Below are positions 9,311 to 18,427 of a DNA stretch of 64,000 nucleotides, piece by piece (position 1 is the first letter of the stretch; every line of letters starts with the position of its first letter). Where the stretch lies: positions 2,976,001 through 3,040,000 of the forward strand of contig NZ_CP083950.1 of NCBI RefSeq assembly GCF_006439395.2, written 5' to 3'. The position numbers and the translations under genes were made by a program. This DNA comes from Mesorhizobium sp. B4-1-4 (GTDB lineage Bacteria; Pseudomonadota; Alphaproteobacteria; Rhizobiales; Rhizobiaceae). The notes under the pieces were generated by a model. It did no database searches. It was not told the origin of the DNA and was given only the letters and a program-made list of their open reading frames with translations.

Positions 9311-10285
9311 TCACAATCGGCTACGATACCAAGCCAGTGCCGTCTCGACGATCCTGTCGATTCCAGATTGCTCGGGTGTCCAGCCAAGTTCCCGGTACGC
9401 CTTGCCTGCCGCGGCTACGAGCGCTGGCGGGTCACCTGCCCTGCGCGGGCCGTAGACCACCGGAAGGCGCGACCCCGAAGCTCGGTTCACCGCATCGACC
9501 AGTTCCTTCACCGTCGTTCCGGTTCCCGTCCCGAGATTGTAGACGTCGACACCCCTGTCGCGGAGAAGCTTCTCCCCTGCCAGGACGTGAGCACGCGCGA
9601 GATCGGTGACATGGACATAGTCCCGTACCGCGGTTCCATCGCGGGTATCGAAGTCGGTGCCGTTGACGGTAAAAATCCGGTCCGGCCTGATCGCCGCCTC
9701 GATGGCGAGCGGTATGACGTGTGTTTCCGGTTCATGCCGCTCACCGACCTCGCCGTCAGGATCGCATCCGGCCGCGTTGAAATACCGGAGTATGACCGCG
9801 TTCAGGCCATGGGCAGATGACAGATTGTCCACCATCCGTTCTATGATGAATTTCGACCATCCATAGGGATTGATGGGCGACTGCGGATGCATTTCATCGA
9901 TCGGCGAGCGAACCGGAACGCCATAAGATGCGCAGGTGCTGGAAAAGATGAGCTTGTCGACGCCGGCCTTCAACATTTCCTCGAGCAAGACCAGCGACCC
10001 GAAACTGTTGTTTCGGTAATAGAGTTCGGGGTGCTCGACGGACTCGCCCACATAGGCATAGGCGGCGAAATGCGCCACCACATCAGGCCGATATTGTCGT
10101 AGCGCCGCCGACACGGTCGCGGCGTCGGAAATATCGCCCTCGACAATCGGCCCCCATTTGACCGCGTCGCGCCAACCGCGCGAGAGATTGTCATATGCGA
10201 TGACCGACCAGCCGGATTCAGCGAACGCCTTGCAACAGTGCGATCCGATATAGCCGGCCCCGCCGGTAACCAGGACAGTCTTCAT
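9311..10285 (-). CDS. UDP-sugar 4-epimerase (GalE family; possibly UDP-xylose 4-epimerase)
   Basis: 324 residues. The start at 10285 puts the NAD-binding motif [10 protein letters not shown] (7-16) at the N-terminus as in all GalE proteins; a longer reading frame upstream lies inside the preceding gene. Catalytic serine region FSSTCAS (115-121) and YGWSK (Y141, K145) are present. It overlaps the UDP-xylose synthase gene by four bases. In Sinorhizobium meliloti a Uxs-Uxe pair makes UDP-xylose and then UDP-arabinose, so this gene may prefer UDP-xylose over UDP-glucose. Sequence alone cannot tell a UDP-xylose from a UDP-galactose epimerase. It is cytoplasmic and soluble. Confidence 0.85.
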   Translation of the reverse strand: MKTVLVTGGAGYIGSHCCKAFAESGWSVIAYDNLSRGWRDAVKWGPIVEGDISDAATVSAALRQYRPDVVAHFAAYAYVGESVEHPELYYRNNSFGSLVLLEEMLKAGVDKLIFSSTCASYGVPVRSPIDEMHPQSPINPYGWSKFIIERMVDNLSSAHGLNAVILRYFNAAGCDPDGEVGERHEPETHVIPLAIEAAIRPDRIFTVNGTDFDTRDGTAVRDYVHVTDLARAHVLAGEKLLRDRGVDVYNLGTGTGTTVKELVDAVNRASGSRLPVVYGPRRAGDPPALVAAAGKAYRELGWTPEQSGIDRIVETALAWYRSRL

Positions 10286-11256
10286 TCGGCAGCGGTCGAT
10301 CGTAAATGTTTCGACGAAACCAAGCTTTCGAAATAGGCGATGGTCTTGGCAAGACCATCGCGCAATGCGGTTTTTGGCCTCCAATTGAGCTCATGCAAGG
10401 CGCTCCCGATATCGGGCTGCCGCTGCTTTGGGTCGTCAATTGGCAACGGCGTGAATTTAATCGCCGACCGGCTTCCGGTGATCTCGATCACAAGATTGGC
10501 GAGCTCGAGCATCGTAAATTCGACTGGATTGCCAAGATTGATCGGACCGGTAACATCGTCATCGGTCTGCATCAAGCGAACCAGACCGTCGATGAGATCG
10601 TCGACATAGCAAAATGAACGTGTTTGCTGGCCCGTCCCGTACACTGTTATCGGCTCGTTCTGTAACGCTTGGACGATGAAGTTGGAAATGACACGGCCGT
10701 CGTCCGGACGCATTCTCGGGCCGTATGTGTTGAAGATGCGCGCGACCTTGATCCGCAGCTTATGCTGTCGCCAATAGTCGAAAAACAGAGTTTCGGCACA
10801 TCTTTTGCCTTCGTCGTAGCAGGAACGGGGTCCTATCGGGTTTACCCTGCCCCAATAGTCCTCGGTCTGCGGATGAATTTCAGGGTCGCCGTAAACTTCC
10901 GACGTGGACGCCTGAAGAATTTTGGCGCGAACGCGCTTGGCCAGCCCCAGCATGTTGATCGCCCCATGGACGCTGGTCTTGGTCGTCTGGACCGGATCGA
11001 ACTGGTAGTGAACGGGGCTTGCAGGACAGGCAAGATTGTAGATCTCGTCGACCTCAACGTAGAGTGGAAAGGTGACGTCGTGACGAATGATCTCGAAGGA
11101 CCTGTTGTCGAGGAAATGCGAGACGTTTCTTCGGCTTCCGGTGAAAAAATTGTCGACACATGTAACCTCGTGACCTTCACCAAGCAGTCGCTCGCACAAG
11201 AACGATCCCAGAAAACCCGCGCCCCCCGTCACCAGAACTCGTTTCGCCCGCTGCAT
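10282..11256 (-). CDS. uxs: UDP-glucuronate decarboxylase (UDP-xylose synthase)
   Basis: 324 residues of the extended short-chain dehydrogenase family. It has NAD motif GGAGFLG (11-17), the UXS hallmark [13 protein letters not shown] (73-85), STSEVYGDP with E120, and [14 protein letters not shown] with catalytic Y147 and K151. These match UDP-xylose synthases, which oxidise UDP-glucuronate at C4, decarboxylate it and reduce the intermediate to UDP-xylose. The ATG at 11256 has a GGAAGGG ribosome site at normal spacing. It is the first gene of a two-gene operon with the 4-epimerase. It would feed pentose donors to the neighbouring glycosyltransferases or to lipopolysaccharide. A promoter should lie in 11257-11500, but I see no confident boxes. 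Confidence 0.93.
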   Translation of the reverse strand: MQRAKRVLVTGGAGFLGSFLCERLLGEGHEVTCVDNFFTGSRRNVSHFLDNRSFEIIRHDVTFPLYVEVDEIYNLACPASPVHYQFDPVQTTKTSVHGAINMLGLAKRVRAKILQASTSEVYGDPEIHPQTEDYWGRVNPIGPRSCYDEGKRCAETLFFDYWRQHKLRIKVARIFNTYGPRMRPDDGRVISNFIVQALQNEPITVYGTGQQTRSFCYVDDLIDGLVRLMQTDDDVTGPINLGNPVEFTMLELANLVIEITGSRSAIKFTPLPIDDPKQRQPDIGSALHELNWRPKTALRDGLAKTIAYFESLVSSKHLRSTAAE

Positions 11257-11516
11257 TTTCGAACCCTTCCGGCCAATTTAGACATCCCTAATAAACTAGC
11301 CGGACAGTTGGGCGATTCAACAGCACGCCGCCTTCAATTTACATTACCGACAAGACATCATTGCCGGATGCGCCCGCGCCGGGGCGTATTCCGTCACTGA
11401 ACGGCACTGGATCCAAGTTCCTTTCGAGATTGGAATTCGGCGGCAGGCACACGTCCAAGAAGGTACCTGTCTTTCGCCGGAACGAAGCTACCGTCGATGT
11501 AGAATGGTCGAGATCT

Positions 11517-12608
11517 TCAAGATATATGCGCCTCCTTGATTGGCTCCGGGGCCGGCCCGACGATCTGGGCCGGCGGCCCGGCATGTCGCGGGACCAGAGC
11601 CTTGAAGACGTCCTGCATTTTTATCAGCCCAGCGGGAACTCCGTCCCTGGCAACGACGAAAGTCCGGGTGAGATCACCCTGCGAACGCGCCATCACCGTT
11701 TCGAGATTGTCCTCCGCGTCGACCTGTCCCGACGTGCCGGACTCGACAATAATGCCCGGCACCATGACCGACTCCGCTCTGAGCACGCGTGCGCGATTGA
11801 TGTCGTTGACGAACTTCTCGATGTAGGCGTCGGTCGGGTTGAGGATGATGCTCTGCGGCTCGCCTTGCTGCACGACCACGCCGTCTTTCAGGATCACCAG
11901 ATAGTCGGCTATCCTGAGCGCCTCATCCAGGTCGTGGGTGATGAAAACGATGGTCTTGGACAACTCGGCCTGAAGCTCGAGCAGAAGGCTCTGCATGTCC
12001 GTCCGCATCAGCGGGTCAAGCGCCGAGAACGCCTCGTCCATGAGCATGACGTCGGAGTTGGATGCCAGCGCCCTGGCTATTCCCACGCGCTGTTGCATGC
12101 CGCCGGAGAGCTGGTGGGGATAGCGGTTCTCGAAGCCCCTGAGGCCAAGCCGCCCCAGCCATCTGATCGCATTCTGGCGGGCATCCGCTTCGCTGTCGCC
12201 TCGGACGCGCTGTGCCATCTCGACATTCTGAAGGACGCGCATATGCGGCATCAGGGCAAAGTTTTGGAACACCATCGACATCCGAAACCGGCGCAGCTCG
12301 CGCAGTGCCGCGCCGGTGAGGCCTGCCACATTGGCGCCGTCGAGAAGGATTTCGCCCGCGGTGGGCTTGATAAGACCGTTGAGATGGCGGATCAGCGTCG
12401 ATTTTCCCGAGCCCGAAAGGCCCATGATCACCGTGATGTCGCCGCGCCTTATATCGACGTTTATATCCTGAAGCCCGATGACATGGTTATGCTTCTCAAG
12501 CAGCTCGGTCTTGCCAATTCCGCCCTGAACCTTGGGCACCATGGAGCGCGCACCGGGGCCGAATATCTTGTAGAGATTCCGGATGGATATCTTGGGTTGT
12601 TCGGTCAA
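11517..12608 (-). CDS. proV: Glycine betaine/proline-type ABC importer ATPase (ProV family)
   Basis: 363 residues from a TTG start at 12608. The TTG overlaps the permease stop (TTGA) and has a GGGAGGA ribosome site seven bases upstream; a much longer open frame upstream lies inside the permease gene and is rejected. N-terminus ISIRNLYKIFGP and the insertion before Walker A are typical of ProV/OpuAA. Walker A GLSGSGKST (63-71), signature LSGGMQQRVGIARAL and LMDEAFSALDPL follow. The C-terminal 80 residues resemble a single CBS-type domain, which senses ionic strength in this family. It energises uptake of a quaternary-amine-type solute with the two genes upstream. Confidence 0.93.
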   Translation of the reverse strand: MTEQPKISIRNLYKIFGPGARSMVPKVQGGIGKTELLEKHNHVIGLQDINVDIRRGDITVIMGLSGSGKSTLIRHLNGLIKPTAGEILLDGANVAGLTGAALRELRRFRMSMVFQNFALMPHMRVLQNVEMAQRVRGDSEADARQNAIRWLGRLGLRGFENRYPHQLSGGMQQRVGIARALASNSDVMLMDEAFSALDPLMRTDMQSLLLELQAELSKTIVFITHDLDEALRIADYLVILKDGVVVQQGEPQSIILNPTDAYIEKFVNDINRARVLRAESVMVPGIIVESGTSGQVDAEDNLETVMARSQGDLTRTFVVARDGVPAGLIKMQDVFKALVPRHAGPPAQIVGPAPEPIKEAHIS

Positions 12609-13657
12609 CGGGCTTCCTCCCTTGGCTGGAGTGTTCCATTGACACGCGCCATCGAGGCTTTGCTCACCCTGTCGAACATGATGGCCAGCAGCACGATGCC
12701 GAGACCCGCGACCAGACCGGTGCCGAGTTCGAGATTGTTGATGCCGCGCAGGACCAGCACGCCTAGGCCCGGCGCCGATACAAGGGATGCGATCACGACC
12801 ATCGACAGCGCCATCATGATGGTCTGATTGACACCGGCCATTATGCTCGGCAGCGCCAGCGGCATCTCCACTTTCAATAGCTTCTGCCAGCGATCCATGC
12901 CGAAGGCATCCGCGGCCTCGCCGACGTTGCCATCGACCATCCGGATACCGAGATTGGTGAGCCGGATGACCGGGACGATGGCGTAGAGGATGATTGCGAT
13001 GCCGTAGAGCTTCGACTCGGTGACCGAGAAAAGGAAGATCAATGGAATGAGGTAGACGAAGGAGGGAAGCGTCTGAAGCATGTCGAGGACAGGGAGCGAA
13101 AGCTTCTCCAGCCGATTGCTCTTCGCCATCAATATGCCGATGGGTATGCCGATGAGGATGCAGATGAACGTGCACGTGAAGACGATCGCCATCGTCTGCA
13201 GCGCATAGTGGAGATGGTCGATGAAACCAAGGAGCAGCAAAGTCGCGGCGACCAGGGCTAGGATGGACCATGACCTTGAAGCGAAATAGACAAGCAAAAG
13301 AAGCGCGATCACCAGCGCCCACCACGGTACGGCTTCGACGACCTTGAGCGAGAAATCCAGCAGCCACGACAGCGGTTGCGTCAGGGGATCGAGCACGGTC
13401 TTCAACGCGACGCGGACATGCAGGAAGCTGTCCTCGATGCCGGAGGTCAGATCCCGGGTGCGCGGCACCGCGCGACAGGCGTCATGCAGCGCGTCAAGCG
13501 AAGGGAACGGGGCGGCGTCGCCCGAAGCCTGTCCGCCCGCATTGGCTTCTTTGCTCTTCTTGAGCAGTTCGGCCATGCTCATGGGGCCCGTGGTATCGGA
13601 CGCGTCACACCATCCACGAAGTCCGAGCTGATTGAATAGTCCGTCGTAGAAAGCCAT
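12605..13657 (-). CDS. proW: Glycine betaine/proline-type ABC importer permease (ProW family)
   Basis: 350 residues. About 95 hydrophilic residues at the start are followed by at least six membrane segments, including WWALVIALLLLVYFASRSW, ILALVAATLLLLGFI and the binding-protein-dependent transport signature around MVDGNVGEAADAFGMDRWQ. The hydrophilic N-terminal tail is a feature of ProW. It forms the inner-membrane channel of the importer with ProV, to which it is coupled by a TTGA overlap. It lies downstream of the binding protein gene with a hairpin between them. The substrate is likely a betaine or related amine, set by ProX. Confidence 0.92.
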   Translation of the reverse strand: MAFYDGLFNQLGLRGWCDASDTTGPMSMAELLKKSKEANAGGQASGDAAPFPSLDALHDACRAVPRTRDLTSGIEDSFLHVRVALKTVLDPLTQPLSWLLDFSLKVVEAVPWWALVIALLLLVYFASRSWSILALVAATLLLLGFIDHLHYALQTMAIVFTCTFICILIGIPIGILMAKSNRLEKLSLPVLDMLQTLPSFVYLIPLIFLFSVTESKLYGIAIILYAIVPVIRLTNLGIRMVDGNVGEAADAFGMDRWQKLLKVEMPLALPSIMAGVNQTIMMALSMVVIASLVSAPGLGVLVLRGINNLELGTGLVAGLGIVLLAIMFDRVSKASMARVNGTLQPREEAR

Positions 13658-13733
13658 GGCGTGCCTTCAATCTGCTGTCGAATCGAGGCGTCGCGATGCC
13701 ACCTCGAAACCCTAGGATCCAGAAAAACGACAA

Positions 13734-13764
13734 GGGTTCGCCGACGATGTCCGTCCACGAACCC
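13734..13764 (-). terminator. Hairpin between proX and proW (attenuator candidate)
   Basis: Perfect seven-base arms GGGTTCG (13734-13740) and CGAACCC (13758-13764), with a possible inner GACG/CGTC pairing. Read on the minus strand it lies just after the proX stop and is followed by a T-rich run (ttgtcgttttt). It could cause partial termination or protect the upstream message, giving more binding protein than permease, as is common in such operons. Confidence 0.5.
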
Positions 13765-13770
13765 AAAACG

Positions 13771-14742
13771 CTACTTTACGATCGCGGTGACCTTCGCCTT
13801 GGCGTCGTCAGACAGCCAGTTCGGCCAGACATCCTTGTAGTTTGTCAGAAAATACACGGCCGTTTCGTCGGCGGTAGCCTTCTTGTCTTCCTGCCAGGCA
13901 AGAAGCTCGTTCATGATCTTGTTGGTGAAGCTCACCTTGCTCATGAGAGCGACCAGTTCGGGGTTCTTGTCATAGAAAGGCTTCGACATGGTGGTCAAAA
14001 CCGTAGCCTTCGGCCAGCCGGTCTTGCTTGGGGTTGGGCAGTTGGCGGTAGCGTTGCACTTGGCTTTGTCCTTGTCGACCGGACCCATGTCGACTTCCAC
14101 CATCTTGTATTTGCCGAGGACCCCTGTGGGAGCCCAATAATAGCCGAACCAGGGCTCCTTCGCGGTATAGGCCGCCGCCATGGAGGCCGCGAGCGTCTCG
14201 CCGGAGCCATGGTTGAAAACCTCTATGCCATGTTTCTCGAGTTCGAAGGCCTTGACCAGATTGTCGTTCGAGGTGCGGCAACCCCAGCCGACCGGGCAGT
14301 TGTTGAACCGGCCGCCGACGAGTTTCGGGTTGGCCAGGATGCCGTCAATCGTCTTCAATTCGGGATGGGCCTGCGCGAGATAGTCGGGGATCAGCCACGC
14401 ATCGACGCCGCCGTCGGACAGAACATCGCCGACCTTGACGATCTTGCCCTCCTTCTCGAGCTTGTAATAGACGTCCGCGACACCGGGCCAGACCTCGGTC
14501 AGGATGTCGGGCTGTCCCGTTTCGGCGAGCGACGTAAGCGCCGGAACCGTCGAGGTCGGCACTTTCTTCACCGTGCAGCCGTAGCCCTGCTCCATCAGGA
14601 AGCTCGAAACGGCGGTCACCACGGCGGCCGAGGCCCAGTTCATTTCGGTAATGGTCACCGTACCGCACGCGGCATTGGCGGAGGATGCGCTTGCCAGAAA
14701 GCTCGCGCCGATCATGCCGACTGCTGCAAGAAGAGATCTCAT
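13771..14742 (-). CDS. proX: Periplasmic substrate-binding protein of betaine-type ABC importer (ProX/OpuAC family)
   Basis: 323 residues. Residues 1-24 form a clear Sec signal peptide ending ASSANA, followed by CGTVTITEMNWASAAVVTAV, the usual start of glycine-betaine-binding proteins. The mature part contains many tryptophans (EVWPGVAD, GYYWAPTG, WPNWLSDD) of the kind that build the aromatic cage for quaternary amines. Cysteine pairs (NCPVGWGC, CNATANC) resemble those seen in choline/betaine binders of rhizobia. It is the first gene of the proX-proW-proV operon and is divergent from the LysR gene. The actual ligand (betaine, choline, carnitine or another amine) cannot be settled from sequence. 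Confidence 0.92.
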   Translation of the reverse strand: MRSLLAAVGMIGASFLASASSANAACGTVTITEMNWASAAVVTAVSSFLMEQGYGCTVKKVPTSTVPALTSLAETGQPDILTEVWPGVADVYYKLEKEGKIVKVGDVLSDGGVDAWLIPDYLAQAHPELKTIDGILANPKLVGGRFNNCPVGWGCRTSNDNLVKAFELEKHGIEVFNHGSGETLAASMAAAYTAKEPWFGYYWAPTGVLGKYKMVEVDMGPVDKDKAKCNATANCPTPSKTGWPKATVLTTMSKPFYDKNPELVALMSKVSFTNKIMNELLAWQEDKKATADETAVYFLTNYKDVWPNWLSDDAKAKVTAIVK

Positions 14743-14882
14743 GTCATTCCCCTTTGGCGAAGTTGTACCTGACCGGTCGCGGCGGGCTTGATTGCTGCTG
14801 CCTCCCGGCGGCGCGCGATCAGGTCATTTTTTGGCTTGTTAAGCAGGAGGCAGATTACGGCCCGGCGGGCCGTTGGCAAGTT

Positions 14883-14902
14883 GCATAATTCCTACGCTAT
14901 GC
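14883..14902. promoter_or_regulatory. GCATA-N10-TATGC inverted repeat, candidate LysR operator
   Basis: The arms GCATA (14883-14887) and TATGC (14898-14902) sit in the gap between the divergent proX and LysR genes, the usual place for a LysR-type binding site. Its position right at an earlier possible ATG (14899) favours the later start at 14917 for the regulator. No binding evidence. Confidence 0.35.
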
Positions 14903-14916
14903 GTAAGCTGGTCTTT

Positions 14917-15858
14917 ATGCAAAGACTCCGCAGCAAGCTGCCACCGCCCAATCTTCTTATAACGTTCGAAGCCGCTGGGCGTCAGCTTAGCTTTACCAAA
15001 GCGGCGTCGGAACTGAACGTCTCACGCGTCGCGGTCAGCCAGCAGATCCACGCCCTGGAGCGGTTTCTCGGTGTGCCGCTGTTCCAGCGCATGCAACGCT
15101 CGGTTCGGCTGACAAGAGCCGGAGAAAGGTATCATATCGCCATCTCGGAGGTGCTCGAACGGGCGCTGCGCGCGACGGTGGAGATCAGCAGGCGTTCCGA
15201 CACCAACATCGTCAATGTCGGCACCACGCCGGGCTTCATGACCTATTGGCTGTCGCCGAGGCTCGGCGAGTTCAGGACGATCCACCCCGACATCGAATTG
15301 AGGTTCATCGTTTCAGACAGCAATCTTGGCTTCGAAGACAACATCGACGTCGCGATCCGATACGGAAGTCCACCCTTTGATGATGCCGAGGCCACCTTCC
15401 TCGGTCGGCAAGCGATAAGCCCCACTTGCGCGAACACGTTTCTGCCGTCAGGGACGATTTTGGCTCCAGCCGACCTCCTCAAGCATCCGCTCATTCATCT
15501 GGAAGGCCCCTATGACGAACACACCCGCTGGTCGAAATGGTTCCAGACGCTGGGTATAGACATGGCCAAGGCGCGCGCCGCCATCACGGTGAACTCATAC
15601 ACCAACCTTGTCCAGGCAGCGCTCGACGGCCAGGGATTCGCCCTGATCGGCCCGCCCCTTATCGAGAGATTCCTGTCCAATGGCGCTCTGATACAGCCTG
15701 TCGACGCGCCGCCGGTCGTACGGCACGCATTTCATTTGCTGCTGCCCAAGGGGGTGCTGCCAACCGCCTCCTCGCAGGTCTTTTCCAATTGGGTCAAAAG
15801 TTCGTTCCCGAAGAGAGAGGCAAGCGTGGCCGGGGCTATCGAGCTTGACGACCGCTAG
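14917..15858 (+). CDS. LysR-family transcriptional regulator (GcvA-like)
   Basis: 313 residues from the ATG at 14917; an ATG at 14899 is also possible. The N-terminus LPPPNLLITFEAAGRQLSFT and AASELNVSRVAVSQQIHALE is the LysR winged-helix DNA-binding domain of the GcvA/AmpR subgroup. The rest is a periplasmic-binding-protein-like effector domain (VNVGTTPGFMTYWLSPRL, DVAIRYGSPPFDD). It is divergent from the proXWV importer and lies just upstream of the oxidative operon in the same direction. It is the likely co-regulator of uptake and breakdown genes, with a transported compound or its product as coinducer. No strong ribosome site is seen. Confidence 0.88.
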   Translation: MQRLRSKLPPPNLLITFEAAGRQLSFTKAASELNVSRVAVSQQIHALERFLGVPLFQRMQRSVRLTRAGERYHIAISEVLERALRATVEISRRSDTNIVNVGTTPGFMTYWLSPRLGEFRTIHPDIELRFIVSDSNLGFEDNIDVAIRYGSPPFDDAEATFLGRQAISPTCANTFLPSGTILAPADLLKHPLIHLEGPYDEHTRWSKWFQTLGIDMAKARAAITVNSYTNLVQAALDGQGFALIGPPLIERFLSNGALIQPVDAPPVVRHAFHLLLPKGVLPTASSQVFSNWVKSSFPKREASVAGAIELDDR

Positions 15859-16037
15859 GCGGCTGGAAGGTCGGCGGCCTCCAGTTAGCGTAAGCTACAC
15901 TTAACAACAACGGCAGTTTTTTCGGCGTTTACAATGTCCGGCCAAAGTCGGACGTTCCCCTCGACAAGAGCATGTCCGGTCGGGCCTTGCGGTCGCCAGA
16001 TCGCCGCCGCCAGGCATGCCAACGGAGGGTTTCCTTG

Positions 16038-17402
16038 ATGAGCAGAAAGCAGATGAAGCTGGGGCTCTCCATGCGCTACATGGGCTACCATGTCGGCTCG
16101 TGGCGGCATCCGGACGTGCCCGCGGACGGCAGTTCTCTTTTCCAGTCTTTCCTCGACGTCGTGCAGACGGCCGAGCGCGGCAAGTTCGACATGGTGTTCC
16201 TGGCGGATGGCATCGGCGTGCGGCTGGACGACAAGCCGAAGGGATCGATGGCCCGGTCGCGCCACAACGTAGAACTGGAACCGCTGACGCTGCTTTCGGC
16301 GCTGGCTCCGCTTACCCGCAACATCGGCCTGGTCGCCACGGCGTCCACAACCTACAACGAGCCCTATCACATCGCGCGCAAATACGGTTCACTCGACCAG
16401 ATCAGTGGCGGCCGCGCCGCCTGGAACGTAGTAACCTCCTGGTCGGATCAGGAGGCCTGGAATTTTTCGATGAGCAAGCAGCTCGAATACGATACTCGCT
16501 ACGAGCGCGCGCACGAATTCGTCGAGGTGGTCACCGGTCTCTGGGACAGCTGGGACAAAGACGCGTTCCTCCTCGACAAGGAATCCGGCGTCTTCTACGA
16601 CGAAGAAAAAATGCATGTCCTCAATCATGTCGGCAAGCATTTCTCCGTCCGTGGGCCTCTGAGTGTCCGACGCTCCCCGCAGGGGCGGCCAATCCTGGTG
16701 CAGGCCGGCGTATCGGAGACCGGCCAGCAGATCGCCGCCGAATACTGCGATATGGTGTTCATGGCGAAGAACGACCTCAAATCGGCTCAGGATTACTATT
16801 CTTCCGTCAAGGACAGGCTGGAGAGCTTCGGCCGCCAGAAGACCGACCTGCTGATGATGCTCGGCCTGACGCCCATCGTCGGCCGCACCCGCGAAGAGGC
16901 GCAGGAGAAATACGAGGAGCTGGAGTCGCTCATCGATCCGGTCGTCGGCCTTTCGATGCTCTACCGCTCCTTTGGCGATCTTTCGCATCTGCCGCTGGAC
17001 GGCCCGGTGCCGAAGCCGGACCTCGACAAGGTCGGCCTCAAGAGCAGTGCCCAGATGTATTATGACCTCGCCCAGAAGCGGGGCCTGACGATCCGCCAGC
17101 TCTACAAGAAGATCGGCATGGCGCAGGAGCATAAGACCGTCGTGGGGACGGCCGCCGACGTCGTCGACGAAATGGAATCCTGGTTCGAACAGGGCGCTGC
17201 CGACGGCTTCAACATTACCCCCTCCCTGCTGCCGCATGGCATCGACGACTTCGTCGAGCTTGTGCTGCCGGAGTTGCGCAAGCGTGGCCGTTTCCGCGAC
17301 GAATACGAAGGTCGCACCCTTCGCGGGAATCTCGGCCTTCCCACTCCCGCCAGCCGCTACGACGTGGCCAAGGCTGTCTCGCAAGAGCTTCTCGCCAGCT
17401 AG
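16038..17402 (+). CDS. FMN-dependent monooxygenase of the luciferase-like NtaA/SnaA/DszA family
   Basis: 454 residues from the ATG at 16038 with a GGAGGG ribosome site eight bases upstream; the frame is open further upstream but without a good start. The protein has the bacterial-luciferase fold pattern of the NtaA/SnaA/SoxA group: KLGLSMRYMGYHVGSWRHPD, MVFLADGIGV, SGGRAAWNVVTSWSDQEA and RPILVQAGVSETGQQIAAE. Such enzymes use FMNH2 from a partner reductase to hydroxylate amines, chelators or organosulfur compounds. The next gene is that reductase. Substrate unknown; the neighbouring betaine importer suggests a small charged nitrogen compound. Confidence 0.88.
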   Translation: MSRKQMKLGLSMRYMGYHVGSWRHPDVPADGSSLFQSFLDVVQTAERGKFDMVFLADGIGVRLDDKPKGSMARSRHNVELEPLTLLSALAPLTRNIGLVATASTTYNEPYHIARKYGSLDQISGGRAAWNVVTSWSDQEAWNFSMSKQLEYDTRYERAHEFVEVVTGLWDSWDKDAFLLDKESGVFYDEEKMHVLNHVGKHFSVRGPLSVRRSPQGRPILVQAGVSETGQQIAAEYCDMVFMAKNDLKSAQDYYSSVKDRLESFGRQKTDLLMMLGLTPIVGRTREEAQEKYEELESLIDPVVGLSMLYRSFGDLSHLPLDGPVPKPDLDKVGLKSSAQMYYDLAQKRGLTIRQLYKKIGMAQEHKTVVGTAADVVDEMESWFEQGAADGFNITPSLLPHGIDDFVELVLPELRKRGRFRDEYEGRTLRGNLGLPTPASRYDVAKAVSQELLAS

Positions 17403-17425
17403 GCTCGATTGAACGAGGATCGGAC

Positions 17426-18427
17426 ATGCACACCGACGCCGCTCTAGACGGAGTCTCCACCAAGGACATCGCCCGTCTGCCGATCGAGGCAGGCGATCCG
17501 GCGACCGATGCCCGTCTCTTCCGCAGATGCCTCGGGCTGTACGGAACGGGCATCGCGATCATCACCACGGAGACGGAAGGTCAGCGGGCCGCCGTCACCG
17601 TCAACTCCTTCGCCTCGGTGTCGCTTGATCCACCCCTGGTGCTTTGGTCAATAAGCCACGCTTCGCGCAGCTATCCGCTGTTCAAGAACGGCGGACGCTT
17701 CGGCGTAAACATCCTTGCCTCGACGCAGATGACTGTTTCTCGACATTTTTCAAGCAAGGTCCAGGATAAGTTCGCGGACACGGCATGGTCGCTCGGCGAG
17801 TTCGGTTCTCCTTTGCTTCACGGCTGCCTGGCGCATTTCGAATGCGAAACCTATTCGCAGGTCGAAGGTGGCGACCACACCATCCTGATCGGTCTCGTGC
17901 GCCGCGCCAGTCGTTTCGAAGGCGAGCCGCTGCTGTTCGCTCAAGGCCAATATAGCGTCGCCTACTCCCATCCGGAGGTCTCGCCATCGCCTGAAGTCGG
18001 CGGCCTGAAGCCGGAGACGCCTTCCGAGGGAACGATCATTCCGCAGATATTCGAAGCACACCATCTCCTGTCGTCCACCTTCGATGAACACCGTCATGCC
18101 GAAGGTCTCGACATCTCGGTGGCCAGGGTGATCGCCTGCGTCTATGACATGCCGGGCCTGAAGATCGACCAGGTGTCGCGGGCCACTTATCTCGGCCAGC
18201 GCGACACGGAAGACGCCTTGGCCACGCTCGTAGAGCGTGGGATGCTCGTCAACGCGGTAGACGGCCAGTTGATCCTCACCGAAGCCGGGCGGCAGCGGCG
18301 CGAGGCGATCCGCAGGCGCTGGCAGGATTTCCAGAAAGATCAGTTGGCTGGCATACCGGACGGGGACGTTCGCGCCACGCTCAGAACCCTCTCGAAGCTG
18401 ATTGCCCAAAACCGCGCGGCGAAATGA
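17426..18427 (+). CDS. Flavin reductase fused to a MarR-like winged-helix domain
   Basis: 333 residues, ATG 23 bases after the monooxygenase stop with a GAGG site. Residues about 25-185 are a flavin reductase domain (GIAIITTETEGQRAAVTVNS, SVSLDPPLVLWSIS, GRFGVNILAS, GDHTILIGLV) that would supply reduced FMN to the preceding monooxygenase. Residues about 205-325 look like a MarR winged helix (YDMPGLKIDQVSRATYLGQR, DALATLVERGMLVNAVDGQL, LILTEAGRQRR). Stand-alone reductases are about 170-180 residues, so the extra 150 are a real fusion. The second domain may let the enzyme sense flavin or substrate and regulate its own operon. It overlaps the GMC gene by four bases. Confidence 0.86.
   Translation: MHTDAALDGVSTKDIARLPIEAGDPATDARLFRRCLGLYGTGIAIITTETEGQRAAVTVNSFASVSLDPPLVLWSISHASRSYPLFKNGGRFGVNILASTQMTVSRHFSSKVQDKFADTAWSLGEFGSPLLHGCLAHFECETYSQVEGGDHTILIGLVRRASRFEGEPLLFAQGQYSVAYSHPEVSPSPEVGGLKPETPSEGTIIPQIFEAHHLLSSTFDEHRHAEGLDISVARVIACVYDMPGLKIDQVSRATYLGQRDTEDALATLVERGMLVNAVDGQLILTEAGRQRREAIRRRWQDFQKDQLAGIPDGDVRATLRTLSKLIAQNRAAK

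Noticed and set aside
12609..13367. Upstream extension of the proV reading frame
   Set aside because: It lies inside the permease gene in another frame; a TTG with a strong ribosome site marks the real start.
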